Shown: piece after piece, positions 1 to 9,348 of the stretch | Layout: the number at the start of each line of letters is the position of its first letter | Numbering within the stretch: the stretch's first letter is position 1 | Origin: Myxococcales bacterium | GTDB lineage: Bacteria; Myxococcota_A; Polyangia; Haliangiales; Haliangiaceae | Assembly (NCBI GenBank): GCA_016794525.1 | Contig: JAEUJY010000005.1 | Span: 38,731 to 102,730, forward strand | Length of the DNA stretch: 64,000 nt | Direction: 5' to 3' | Notes under the pieces: model-generated | Told to the model about the DNA's origin: nothing | Databases searched by the model: none | Seen by the model: only the letters and a program-made list of their open reading frames with translations | Position numbers and translations under genes: made by a program

Positions 1-219
1 ATCGAGCACAAGGGCACCGAGCTCGGCGTCGACGTCAGCGGCGACGTCGAGGGCGGCCCCGGCGTGTGGCTGGGCGCGGTCGGGCTGTCGGCGGCGGTGA
101 TCGGCGACCTGCGGGTCAGCGCGATCGTGTACGCGCCGCTCGAGCGGGGCCCGGTCGCGACCGGGCCGAGCCTGGCGACGATGCTGACGCTGCCGCTGGG
201 GCCGCGCCGCGCGCCGTGA
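1..219 (+). CDS. Partial protein, C-terminal 72 residues, unknown function
   Basis: The reading frame is open from the window edge to a TGA at 217-219, so only the end of the protein is visible. It is rich in Gly, Val and Leu and has alternating hydrophobic stretches (for example VWLGAVGLSAAVIGDLRVSA), which would fit the end of an envelope or beta-barrel protein, but no family motif is recognisable. It meets the mmsA gene on the opposite strand stop-to-stop with no spacer. The high third-position GC agrees with genuine coding sequence. Confidence 0.55.
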   Translation: MEHKGTELGVDVSGDVEGGPGVWLGAVGLSAAVIGDLRVSAIVYAPLERGPVATGPSLATMLTLPLGPRRAP

Positions 220-1719
<1,500 letters not shown>

Positions 1720-1725
1720 GGCCGA

Positions 1726-1754
1726 TGGGTAGCACGGCGGCGCCGGCAGTTGAA
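1726..1754 (-). promoter_or_regulatory. Possible mmsA promoter with very short leader
   Basis: On the minus strand TTCAAC (1754-1749) and TACCCA (1731-1726) are separated by 17 nt. The -10-like hexamer ends 6 nt before the mmsA ATG, the same geometry seen at several other genes in the window. The -35 match is weak (3 of 6). On the plus strand, TTGAAC (1750-1755) and TTACGC (1773-1778), also 17 nt apart, could drive the divergent preA-like gene. Confidence 0.35.
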
Positions 1755-1836
1755 CGGAGTTCGCGGGGCGTGTTACGCACGACGTCTGCGCGTGCGCCAG
1801 CCTGGCCTCCACGCGCCAACCGCCCAGGGGGATCAC

Positions 1837-2961
1837 GTGGCGATCGATCTGTCCATCACCGTCAACGGCATGAAGTTCGACAACCCGTTCGTGCTCGGCT
1901 CGGGACCGCCCGGCACCAACGGCAAGGTCATCGCCCGCTCCTACGATCTCGGCTGGGGCGGCATGGTCTGCAAGACCATGAGCCTCGACGCGTCCAAGGT
2001 CATCAACACCGCGCCGCGCTACGCCAAGCTGCGCGCGCGCAGCGCCGACGAGGTCATCGGCTTCGAGAACATCGAGCTGATCAGCGACCGGCCGTTCGAG
2101 GACTGGATCGACGACCTGACCCAGCTGAAGAAGCAGTACCCCAACAAGATCCTGATCGCGTCGATCATGGAGGAGTGCCGCAAGGAGGCGTGGCAGGAGA
2201 TCACCCGCGCGGTGCAGGCCACCGGCGTCGACGGCTTCGAGCTGAACCTCAGCTGCCCGCACGGCATGCCCGAGCGCAAGATGGGCATGGCGGTCGGCGA
2301 GAACCCCGACCTGATCAGCGAAGTGGTGGGCTGGGTCAAGGAGGTCGCGACGGTGCCGGTGTGGGCCAAGATGACGCCCAACGTCGGCAACCCGGTGGTG
2401 CCGGCCCACGCCGCGCTGTCGGCCGGCGCCGACGGCATCGCGATGATCAACACGATCCTGTCGGTGATCGGCATCGACATGAAGACGCTGCGGCCGATGC
2501 CGACCGTCGAGGGGCACAGCGTGCCCGGCGGCTACTCGGGCCAGGCGGTGCGGCCGATCGCGCTGCGCCAGGTGATGGAGGTCGCGCGCGCCCACCCCGG
2601 CGTCGAGATCTCCGGCATCGGCGGCATCGAGACCGGCCACGACGCGGCGCAGTTCATGCTGCTGGGGGCGTCGACGGTGCAGGTCTGCACCGGCGCGATG
2701 CTGCGCGGCTACGAGATCATCACCGAGCTCAAGGCCGACCTCGAGAAGTTCATGGTCGACCACAAGTTCGGCCACCTGCGCGAGTTCATCGGCAAGAGCC
2801 TGCCGTACTTCACGACCCACCACGATCTGGGCGAGCGGCAGCGCCTGGCCCGCGAGGCCAAGGAGCAGGCCCGCGCCACCAGCAAGGGCGCCCGCGCTCT
2901 CGACGCGCAGACCTGGCAGGGCGACATCGCCGCCGAGTCGAGCAAGCTGGTCACGAACTGA
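1837..2961 (+). CDS. preA: Dihydropyrimidine dehydrogenase, PreA-type catalytic subunit lacking the ferredoxin domain
   Basis: The 374-residue protein is an FMN-dependent TIM-barrel enzyme of the dihydroorotate/dihydropyrimidine dehydrogenase family, expected to reduce uracil or thymine to the 5,6-dihydro form. Family marks are the N-terminal VNGMKFDNPFVLGSGPP, the substrate loop with catalytic Cys in LNLSCPHGMPERKMG (about residues 138-152), and the FMN-phosphate region SGIGGIETGHDAAQFMLLGA. E. coli PreA is about 410 residues and ends in a 4Fe-4S ferredoxin domain; here the C-terminus after the barrel is a charged helix with no Cys cluster. The partner PreT is not in the window. The start is the GTG at 1837, which has AGGGGGA about 5 nt upstream; the frame is open much further upstream but only as antisense to mmsA. 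A strong hairpin follows the stop by 6 nt. Confidence 0.85.
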   Translation: MAIDLSITVNGMKFDNPFVLGSGPPGTNGKVIARSYDLGWGGMVCKTMSLDASKVINTAPRYAKLRARSADEVIGFENIELISDRPFEDWIDDLTQLKKQYPNKILIASIMEECRKEAWQEITRAVQATGVDGFELNLSCPHGMPERKMGMAVGENPDLISEVVGWVKEVATVPVWAKMTPNVGNPVVPAHAALSAGADGIAMINTILSVIGIDMKTLRPMPTVEGHSVPGGYSGQAVRPIALRQVMEVARAHPGVEISGIGGIETGHDAAQFMLLGASTVQVCTGAMLRGYEIITELKADLEKFMVDHKFGHLREFIGKSLPYFTTHHDLGERQRLAREAKEQARATSKGARALDAQTWQGDIAAESSKLVTN

Positions 2962-2962
2962 A

Positions 2963-3434
2963 TTACAGGGAGGTCTGTCGCCAGACCTCCCCTCGATCCC
3001 GGCAAAGCCGGGATCGAGCCTCCCCGCCGAGACGGTTGTCCGCGGGGCCTCCCGGGCGGGGCGTGACGGTGGGGCGGGTTGCGCGGCGTGAACCGGAGGG
3101 CGCGCCTCCCGGGCGGATCGTCGCGGCCGGGCGGGTGGCCGCCGCGGCCGCTGCAGCCGGCGCCGCTCCAGCCGGCGAACACCGAGCCGGCGGTCGCCGC
3201 GGCGGTCAGCACGACGGTCTGCCCGGGGGCGTAGGGTTCGCTGCAGTCGGCGCCGCAGGTGATGCCGGCCGGGCTCGAGGTCACGGCGCCGGCGCCAGCG
3301 CCGGCGGGCGCCACCGTCAGCGTGAACGCGGGGCTCGCGTCGACGGCGGCGTCGATCGCGTGGTGGTCGTCGCGACACCCGGCGGTCACCTGGAGCGCGA
3401 GCAGCGCGAGCACGGCGCAGGACTTCGGCGTCAT
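2963..3434 (-). pseudogene. Decayed or frameshifted lipoprotein with an InlB-type repeat
   Basis: Reading leftward from an ATG at 3434, the first ~85 codons look like a real lipoprotein. The signal peptide is MTPKSCAVLALLALQVTAGC, followed by RDDHHAIDAAVDAS and a bacterial InlB/BACON-like repeat (SSPAGITCGADCSEPYAPG, then VFAGWSGAGCSG). After GCSG the family pattern stops and the frame runs on as Arg/Pro/Gly-rich sequence antisense into preA. In the neighbouring frame a TAA falls at 2965-2963, two bases beyond the preA stop, which would be a natural end if the gene had been frameshifted near 3150. The twin hairpin at 2968-3018 lies inside this 3' part. I therefore read it as a broken gene; an intact protein with a strange tail cannot be excluded. 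This entry accounts for the 2962-3484 gap. Confidence 0.42.
2968..3018 (+). repeat. Twin-hairpin element, copy 1 (downstream of preA)
   Basis: Hairpin A is a perfect 10-bp stem, GGGAGGTCTG (2968-2977) with CAGACCTCCC (2982-2991), and a TCGC loop. Hairpin B follows with no gap: a perfect 12-bp stem, CTCGATCCCGGC (2992-3003) with GCCGGGATCGAG (3007-3018), and an AAA loop. CCTCCCC follows at 3019. It begins 6 nt after the preA stop. It has no T-run, so it is not a classical intrinsic terminator, although it could stop or protect a transcript. The same two-part layout recurs at 59377 and 63426, and hairpin A alone at 40695. Confidence 0.85.
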
Positions 3435-3484
3435 GGGGGCCCCCGGGGCGACGACCCCAGCGCCCCGCGCCGGCGCGGCGCGGT

Positions 3485-4303
3485 TCAGCCCGCCGGCTGC
3501 GCCCGCGGCGTGGGATCGGCGCGCTCGAACAGCACGGCGGCGAGGTTGCCGATCGTCCGGATCGGCGGCAGGTCGAGCTCGAGCACGCGCTGGCGGGAGA
3601 CCAGCGCGTCGGCCGCGGGGCGATGCGCCGCGGGGATGCGGGCGCGCTCGGCCTCGGTCAGCGGCTGCGCGACGGCGCGCCGCTGCAGATAGGTGCCGCG
3701 CTTGAAGAACGCCGGGTAGTCGTTCCAGTTGACGCCGCGCTGGAACATCAGCTCCTGCTTGGTCGCCGAGTCCTTGCCGTGCAGCTCGCGATCGCCGTAC
3801 AGCGCGCCGGCCGCCATCGAGATGCTGTTCTTGACCGCGTCGGTCTCGCGCCACACGAACACGTCGAGCGCGTCGGCGAGCGTCGGCACCTGCCACACGC
3901 GGCAGTCGAAGTGCGGCAACAGCGCGGCCTTGGCCGGCAGGTGCTCGAGCACCAGCTGGTTGAAGCGCGCGCTGGCCAGGCCGGCCAGCACCGAGCCAAT
4001 CTTCTGCCATCGGCCGTCGAACAGGTAGGTGGTCGCGGCGTCGGCCGGCTCGTACCAGGCGAGCGTGATCTCGTCGCTCTGGGTGTACGCGACGCGCGCC
4101 TGCGTCTCCTCGACCAGCGTGCGCGCGGTCTCGATCATGCAGCGCGACATCGCCGCGTCGTACGGGCGGGCCAGCCCGCGGGTGAACGTGTGGAACGCGC
4201 GGCCGTCGAGCCGCGCCAAGAGCGGCAGGCCGCGCATCGCGGCGCGGCCCGCCTCGCGCTGCTCGAGATCCTTGCACCGGTCACCCAGGCCATCGTTGCT
4301 CAT
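3485..4303 (-). CDS. thg1: Thg1-like 3'-5' nucleotidyltransferase (tRNA-His guanylyltransferase family)
   Basis: The 272-residue protein belongs to the Thg1/TLP family, which adds nucleotides to tRNA 5' ends in the reverse (3'-5') direction. The metal-binding carboxylates are visible and correctly placed: D33 in ARLDGRAFHTF and D77/E78 in YTQSDEITL, matching D29, D76 and E77 of human Thg1. FVWRETDAVKNSISMAA and the later GKDSATKQELMFQRGVNWND region also match the family. Bacterial members, including ones known from myxobacteria, repair 5'-truncated tRNAs in a template-dependent way rather than adding G-1 to tRNA-His, and that is the likely role here. The ATG at 4303 has an AGGAG about 10 nt upstream. 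A 7-bp hairpin (4318-4334) sits in the leader. No tRNA-processing genes are adjacent. Confidence 0.9.
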   Translation of the reverse strand: MSNDGLGDRCKDLEQREAGRAAMRGLPLLARLDGRAFHTFTRGLARPYDAAMSRCMIETARTLVEETQARVAYTQSDEITLAWYEPADAATTYLFDGRWQKIGSVLAGLASARFNQLVLEHLPAKAALLPHFDCRVWQVPTLADALDVFVWRETDAVKNSISMAAGALYGDRELHGKDSATKQELMFQRGVNWNDYPAFFKRGTYLQRRAVAQPLTEAERARIPAAHRPAADALVSRQRVLELDLPPIRTIGNLAAVLFERADPTPRAQPAG

Positions 4304-4437
4304 GACACCAGCTCCTCGCACCGCCTCGCGGTGCGTCGCGCGCGCCCGACGAAGAACACGGCCGGGGCGTCGCCTGCGCGGTGAGCGCGGCGACAAGAAA
4401 CCAGGCCGGCCGGCCGGGCGCAAGCGAAAACCTGCGG

Positions 4438-5811
4438 TCACCAGGTCCAGGCGTGATCCGCGGCGGCCCGGATCGTCAGCGTGGCGCGGCCGGCGAAGCC
4501 CAGGCTCGGCGCCTGGCCGTCGAGCGCGCCGTAGAAGCTGCGGCCCAGCTCGGTGGCCAGCGTGGCGTCGACGTCGCCGATCCGGCGGTGCGCGTCGAGG
4601 GAGACGCCGCCGCTGGTGTCGCGCTGCCACGCGTCGTCGATCCACCGCCGGGTGCGGGCGACGTACGCCTGGGCGCGGACGTCGACCACGCCGGCGCGGT
4701 AGGCCTCGAGCGACCAGCGATCCTCGACCGCGGGCTGCGCCGCCATCGTGACGTAGGGGGTGCGCTCGTACTGCCAGCCGACGCCGCCCCACGCGCGCTC
4801 GTGCCACCAGCCGGCGCTGGCGACGTCGAGCTCGCCGTCGTCGATGTCGAGCTCGCGCTCGAGCTCGGTGCGCCCGGGGATGTTCACGATCGCGCCCCAG
4901 CCGAGGCGGTAGCGCGCGCCGGTGCGTGGGCTGGTGAGGTCGGCGCGCAAGACCCAGACCGTGTCGACGGCGGCGCGCTGATCGTCGGGCAGCGCGACGG
5001 CGCGGTGGTCGAAGTCCAGGAACGCGACGTGCAAGTTCGACAGCGCCCCGTGGGTGGCGACCTCGAGCAGCGCGCCGCCGAGCGCGCCCTCGACGCGGCG
5101 GCCGTCGTCCTGGCTGGTGACGTCGACGGCGGCGTGGAACGTGAGCAGGTCGAACGCCATCGGCACCGGCACCCGCGCGCCGGGGCCCACCGGATGGTTG
5201 GGGCGGTTGGCCGAGCCCTCCATCTCGATGCGCAGCACGCGCGTCGCGAGCTCGACGTGCTGCCAGCCGTACCGAGCGCGGGCGACGTCGGGCCGCGCGC
5301 TCAGGCGCGGCAGCGCCGCCAGCTCCCCGTCGTGGGCGAGCTCGAGGGTCAACGGCACGCTGACGGTGTTGGTGCGGCGGTTCTCGGCGTCGCCGTCGGC
5401 GACGATCGCCGGGCCCAGCCGGAGCTCGGCGTGGGTGCCGGCGCCGGTCGCGTCGATCGTGCCGGCCAGGTGATGGACGGTCGCGCCGAGGCTGGCCGCG
5501 AGCTGGTACTCGGGGTGACCGCCGCGGCCGAAGGTGGCGACGTAGGTCGCGCCGAGGCCGGTGGCGGCGTCGACGGTGACGTCGCCGGCGGTCGCCGCCG
5601 TGGCCGTGAGATCGGCGACGTGGATCAGCGTCAGCGTGTGGCCGACGTGGTCGAAGCGGAGCCGATCGAGCGCGAAGCAGCCGCGCCCCTGATCGGCGTC
5701 GGTACAGGCGTGGGTCGGGCGCGCGTCGGCCAGCGCGGCGGCGATCCCGATCACAGTCGCGGCGAGGCAGCGCACGCCGATCGCGACTGCAACGGCGAGG
5801 CCGAGCGCCAA
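4438..5811 (-). CDS. Secreted or outer-membrane protein of unknown function
   Basis: This is a 457-residue protein with an N-terminal hydrophobic export signal (MALGLAVAVAIGVRCLAATVIGIAAALADA). The rest shows the alternation of polar and hydrophobic residues expected of beta-strands, many aromatic-flanked segments (RYRLGWGAIVNI, WWHERAWGGVGWQYERTPYV), and Trp as the last residue. This suggests an outer-membrane barrel or a lipid-facing beta protein; no named family is recognised. It lies upstream of thg1 on the same strand with a 134-bp gap, and is divergent from the TonB-dependent receptor with a 140-bp shared promoter region. Functional linkage to the receptor is possible but only inferred from position. 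Confidence 0.7.
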   Translation of the reverse strand: MALGLAVAVAIGVRCLAATVIGIAAALADARPTHACTDADQGRGCFALDRLRFDHVGHTLTLIHVADLTATAATAGDVTVDAATGLGATYVATFGRGGHPEYQLAASLGATVHHLAGTIDATGAGTHAELRLGPAIVADGDAENRRTNTVSVPLTLELAHDGELAALPRLSARPDVARARYGWQHVELATRVLRIEMEGSANRPNHPVGPGARVPVPMAFDLLTFHAAVDVTSQDDGRRVEGALGGALLEVATHGALSNLHVAFLDFDHRAVALPDDQRAAVDTVWVLRADLTSPRTGARYRLGWGAIVNIPGRTELERELDIDDGELDVASAGWWHERAWGGVGWQYERTPYVTMAAQPAVEDRWSLEAYRAGVVDVRAQAYVARTRRWIDDAWQRDTSGGVSLDAHRRIGDVDATLATELGRSFYGALDGQAPSLGFAGRATLTIRAAADHAWTW

Positions 5812-5860
5812 GCTGGCGCGATGGTTGGACCGCGCCGCGGCGCGCGTGTCGAGCCTTCAC

Positions 5861-5888
5861 CGCCGGTGCCAGGGAGTGCCCACCGGCG
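5861..5888. promoter_or_regulatory. 8-bp inverted repeat in the divergent promoter region, possible operator
   Basis: CGCCGGTG (5861-5868) and CACCGGCG (5881-5888) are perfect inverted repeats separated by 12 nt. They lie between the two divergent genes and about 28 bp upstream of the -35 box for the TonB-dependent receptor, a plausible place for a dimeric regulator to bind. I looked for cobalamin-riboswitch conserved boxes here and did not find them. Confidence 0.35.
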
Positions 5889-5916
5889 CGTCGACGAGCC
5901 CCCATCGCGCGGTCGG

Positions 5917-5945
5917 TTGACAGCGCGGCAAGGCCCCCGCAGATT
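5917..5945 (+). promoter_or_regulatory. Promoter of the TonB-dependent receptor, apparently leaderless
   Basis: A perfect TTGACA (5917-5922) is followed 17 nt later by CAGATT (5940-5945), and the GTG start of the receptor is at 5952. Transcription would start about at the start codon, so the mRNA would have no leader and no ribosome binding site. The -10 match is weak (3 of 6). Confidence 0.45.
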
Positions 5946-5951
5946 CGCGCG

Positions 5952-8174
5952 GTGTCGCGGCTGCCGTGGATCCTGATCGCGCTGGCGAGCGTCGCGCGCG
6001 CCGATCCCGATCCGGCGCCACCGAACGCGTCGCCCGCACCGCCGCCGCCCGCGCCCGCGCCGGTGCCGTCGCCCGCGCCCGCGCCCGCGCCCGCGCCGCC
6101 GCCGTCGCCCGAAGCGAGCCCGCCGGTGCGTGGCCAGGAGACGATCATCTTGATCGACGAGCGCCCGCGCGGCGGGACCGGCGAGCTGACCAGCGCCGAC
6201 CCGGCCGCGCGCGATCGCCGGCGGGCGCTGGCGTTCACGTCGTTCGTCACCGTGATCCACGTCGACGAGCGCGCCGGCGAGACCCGCGGCGTGGCCGAGG
6301 CGGTGGGCGCGTCGGTCGGCGCCGACACCCGCAGCCTGGGCGGGCTCGGCGGGTTCTCGTCGATCGCGGTGCGCGGCGCCGGCGCCGGCCAGACCCAGGT
6401 GTCGGTCGACGGCGTGCCGGTGTCGCGGCTGGGCTCGGTCACCGCGGATCTCTCGCGCTTCGAGCTCGACAGCTTCGACGAGGTCGAGCTGTACCGCGGC
6501 GCGGTGCCGGTGACGCTGGGCGGCGCCGGCGTCGGCGGCGCGCTCGATCTGCGCACCCGGATCGGGCGGGCCGCGACCGGCGAGCGCTGGCGCCTGACGC
6601 TGGGCGGCGGCTCGTACGGCGCGCGCGGCCTGCGGCTGCGCTACGGCGACGGCGACCCGGACGTCGACCGCGGCGTCACGGCGAGCGTCGGCTACGCCGG
6701 CGCCACCGGCGACTACCGGTTCTTCGACGACGGCGGCACGATGCTGGCGCCCGACGACGATCGCATCGCGACCCGGATCAACAATGGCTACGATCAGCTC
6801 GACGGCCTGGTGCGGGTGGGCGGCGTCGCCGGCGCGCGCCGCTGGCAGGTCGGGCTGCGCGGCCTGGCCAAGCGCCAGGGCGTGCCCGGCACCGGCTGGG
6901 CCCAGGCCGCCCACACGCGCCTCGACACCGTCGGCGGCACGCTCGACGGCGCGGTCGACGTCGACGAGCCCGGCGGCCACCTCGGGGTGACCGCGCGCGG
7001 CGCCGGCTTCGTCGCGATCGAGGCCCAGGCGTTCCGCGATCCCGACGACGAGATCGGCGTCGGCGCGCAGGATCGCCGCTACCTGACGCTGGGCGCCGGC
7101 GGGCAGGGGGCGGTCGGCTGGCGGCGCGGCCGCCACCACGTCGCGGCCGCGCTCGAGGGCCGCGGCGATCGCTACCGCGATCGCGAGGTCGGCATGGCGG
7201 GCACCACGACCGCCGGCACGCGGCTGGGCGCGGCGCTCGCGCTGGGTGACGACGTCGGGCTGACGCCGCGGCTCGCGCTCGAGCCGGCGCTGCGGCTGGA
7301 GGCGCTGCGCACCGCGCCGCTGGTCGATCGCACCGACACCGGCGCGCCGGCGGCGCCGCCTCGCACCGAGCTGTTGACCAGCCCGCGGCTCGGCGCGCGG
7401 CTGCTCGCCGCCGACGATCTCGCGCTCAAGGCCAGCGTCGGGCGCTACGCGCGGGTGCCGACCGCGCTCGAGCTGTTCGGCGATCGGGGCTTCTTCGTCG
7501 GCCGCCCCGATCTGCGCACCGAGACCGGCTGGGCCGGCGATCTCGGCGTGGTCTACGCGCCGGCCGCGGCGTGGCGCGCGATCGATCGGGTGTTCGTCGA
7601 GGCCGCCGCCTTCGCGGCGCGACCGGTCGACGTGATCGCCGTCGTGTCGACCGGCGGCCTGGTGGCGCGGCCGGTCAACCTGCCCGGCGCCGACCTGCGC
7701 GGCGTCGAGCTCAGCGCCGGCCTGCGGCTGGCCCGCGCGGTGTCGCTGGTCGGCAACTACACGTTCCAGGATCCGGTGCAGCGCAGCGCCCAGGGCAGCC
7801 TCGACGGCAAGCTGCTGCCGGGGCGGCCGCGCCACGCCGGGTACGCGCGGGTCGACGTCGCGCGGGTGTGGCGCGCGCGTCAGGGATCGGTGTACGCCGA
7901 CCTGGCCTACCAGGCCGGCAGCTTCCTCGACGAGGCCAACCTCGCCGCGGTGCCGCCGCGGACGCTGGTCGGCGTCGGCGCCAAGGTCGAGCTCGGCGGC
8001 GGCGTGGCGCTGGGCCTCGAGGTCAAGAACCTGCTCGATCGCCGCACCGAGACGGTCGCGCTCGATCCGCCGCCGCGGCCCGATCTCACCGCGGTGCCGC
8101 GGGCGATCGCCGACGTCGCCGGGTTCCCGCTGCCGGGCCGCGCGCTGTACCTGCGCCTCGACGTCGCGCGCTGA
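5952..8174 (+). CDS. TonB-dependent outer-membrane receptor
   Basis: The 740-residue protein has a short signal peptide (MSRLPWILIALASVARA), then a Pro/Ala-rich linker (about residues 20-60), then a plug domain (about 75-195) with FSSIAVRGAGAGQTQVSVDGVPVSR and VELYRGAVPVTLGGAGVGGALDLRTR. The remainder is a long 22-strand-type barrel ending GRALYLRLDVAR. The last residue is Arg rather than the usual aromatic. It should import a large or scarce substrate using TonB energy. Because cobT and cobS follow directly (cobT starts 31 nt after the stop), a cobinamide or cobalamin-type substrate is a reasonable inference, but no substrate-specific motif is visible. The GTG at 5952 fits the promoter position. 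Confidence 0.88.
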   Translation: MSRLPWILIALASVARADPDPAPPNASPAPPPPAPAPVPSPAPAPAPAPPPSPEASPPVRGQETIILIDERPRGGTGELTSADPAARDRRRALAFTSFVTVIHVDERAGETRGVAEAVGASVGADTRSLGGLGGFSSIAVRGAGAGQTQVSVDGVPVSRLGSVTADLSRFELDSFDEVELYRGAVPVTLGGAGVGGALDLRTRIGRAATGERWRLTLGGGSYGARGLRLRYGDGDPDVDRGVTASVGYAGATGDYRFFDDGGTMLAPDDDRIATRINNGYDQLDGLVRVGGVAGARRWQVGLRGLAKRQGVPGTGWAQAAHTRLDTVGGTLDGAVDVDEPGGHLGVTARGAGFVAIEAQAFRDPDDEIGVGAQDRRYLTLGAGGQGAVGWRRGRHHVAAALEGRGDRYRDREVGMAGTTTAGTRLGAALALGDDVGLTPRLALEPALRLEALRTAPLVDRTDTGAPAAPPRTELLTSPRLGARLLAADDLALKASVGRYARVPTALELFGDRGFFVGRPDLRTETGWAGDLGVVYAPAAAWRAIDRVFVEAAAFAARPVDVIAVVSTGGLVARPVNLPGADLRGVELSAGLRLARAVSLVGNYTFQDPVQRSAQGSLDGKLLPGRPRHAGYARVDVARVWRARQGSVYADLAYQAGSFLDEANLAAVPPRTLVGVGAKVELGGGVALGLEVKNLLDRRTETVALDPPPRPDLTAVPRAIADVAGFPLPGRALYLRLDVAR

Positions 8175-8205
8175 TCGCCGTCGACCCGCGTGCTATATGC
8201 GCCCG

Positions 8206-9348
8206 ATGCCCGAGCTGCCGCGCTGGACCTTCCCCGGCTGGCCCAGCGCCGCCGCCGGTGAGCGCGCGGCGGCGGTCGAGGCCTTCGCCGCGCGGGACGG
8301 CGCGCTGACCAAGCCGGCCGGCAGCCTCGGCGTGCTCGAGGCGCTGGGGCGTCGCCTGGCCCACGTGCAGCGCGATCCGCGGCCGCAGGTGCGGCCGGCG
8401 GCGTGCCTGGTGTTCGCCAGCGACCACCCGGTGGCGGCGCTGGGCGTCAGCGCGTACCCGGTCGGCGTCACCCGCGCGATGGTCGCCAACTTCGTGCGCG
8501 GCGGCGCGGCGGCCAGCGTGCTGTGCAAGCGCGCCGGCCTGCCGCTGCACGTGATCGACGTCGGCGTCGCCGGGCCGCCGGTGTTCGCCGACGATCGCGG
8601 CGGGCGCTACACCCGCGCCGGCGTCGCCGACGCCGCGGTCGGCGACCTGGTCACCTCCGACGCGATGCCGCCCAGCACCTACCGCGCGGCGCTGAGCGCC
8701 GGCGCCGCCGCGGTCGCCGCGCGCCTCGCCGCCGGGCCGCTGCGCGCGCTGGTGATCGGCGAGATGGGCATCGGCAACACCACCTGCGCGGCGGCGGTGA
8801 CCGCGGCGCTGACCGGCGCGGCCGGCGCGGACCTCGACGCCGTCGTCGGCCGCGGCACCGGCATCGACGACGCGACCTGGGCGCGCAAGCGCGACGTCGT
8901 CGCGACCGCGGTGGGGCGGGTGCGCACGATCCTATCCGCCGATCCCGACGCCGCCGGGCACCGCGCGCTGGCCGCGCTCGGCGGTCGCGAGCTCGCGGCG
9001 ATGGTCGGCGCGATGGCCCACGCGATCGAGCGCGACGTGATCGTGCTGGTCGACGGCTACATCGCCAGCGCCGCGGCGCTCGCGCTGTGCACGATCGCGC
9101 CGGCCGCCGCCGCCGGGCTGGTGTTCGGCCACCAGTCGCGCGAGCCCGGCCACCAGCGCCTGCTCGCCGCGCTGCGCGCGCAGCCGGGCGACGCGGTCCA
9201 CGCCCGGCCGCTGCTCGACCTCGACCTGGCGCTGGGCGAGGCCTCGGGCGCGCTGCTGGCGTTCGATCTCCTCGACGCGGCGTGCTGCCTGCACGATCAG
9301 ATGGCGACCTTCGCCGAGGCGGCGGTGCCCGACCGCGAGGGCCGATGA
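8206..9348 (+). CDS. cobT: Nicotinate-nucleotide--dimethylbenzimidazole phosphoribosyltransferase
   Basis: CobT makes alpha-ribazole 5'-phosphate, the lower ligand of cobalamin, from nicotinate mononucleotide and dimethylbenzimidazole. The protein is 380 residues from the chosen ATG. Family motifs are ALTKPAGSLGVLE, FASDHPVAALGVSAYP, VIGEMGIGNTTCAA, GRGTGIDD, and the C-terminal MATFAEAAV holding the expected catalytic Glu. An earlier ATG at 8197 exists, but it lies inside a TATATG hexamer (8194-8199) that looks like the -10 box, and transcription would then begin close to 8206. The gene overlaps cobS by 4 nt (ATGA), indicating translational coupling. Other cobalamin genes are not in the window. 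Confidence 0.93.
   Translation: MPELPRWTFPGWPSAAAGERAAAVEAFAARDGALTKPAGSLGVLEALGRRLAHVQRDPRPQVRPAACLVFASDHPVAALGVSAYPVGVTRAMVANFVRGGAAASVLCKRAGLPLHVIDVGVAGPPVFADDRGGRYTRAGVADAAVGDLVTSDAMPPSTYRAALSAGAAAVAARLAAGPLRALVIGEMGIGNTTCAAAVTAALTGAAGADLDAVVGRGTGIDDATWARKRDVVATAVGRVRTILSADPDAAGHRALAALGGRELAAMVGAMAHAIERDVIVLVDGYIASAAALALCTIAPAAAAGLVFGHQSREPGHQRLLAALRAQPGDAVHARPLLDLDLALGEASGALLAFDLLDAACCLHDQMATFAEAAVPDREGR

Noticed and set aside
5812..5951. Possible cobalamin riboswitch before the TonB receptor
   Set aside because: The region is too short and the conserved boxes are not visible; only an inverted repeat and promoter are present.
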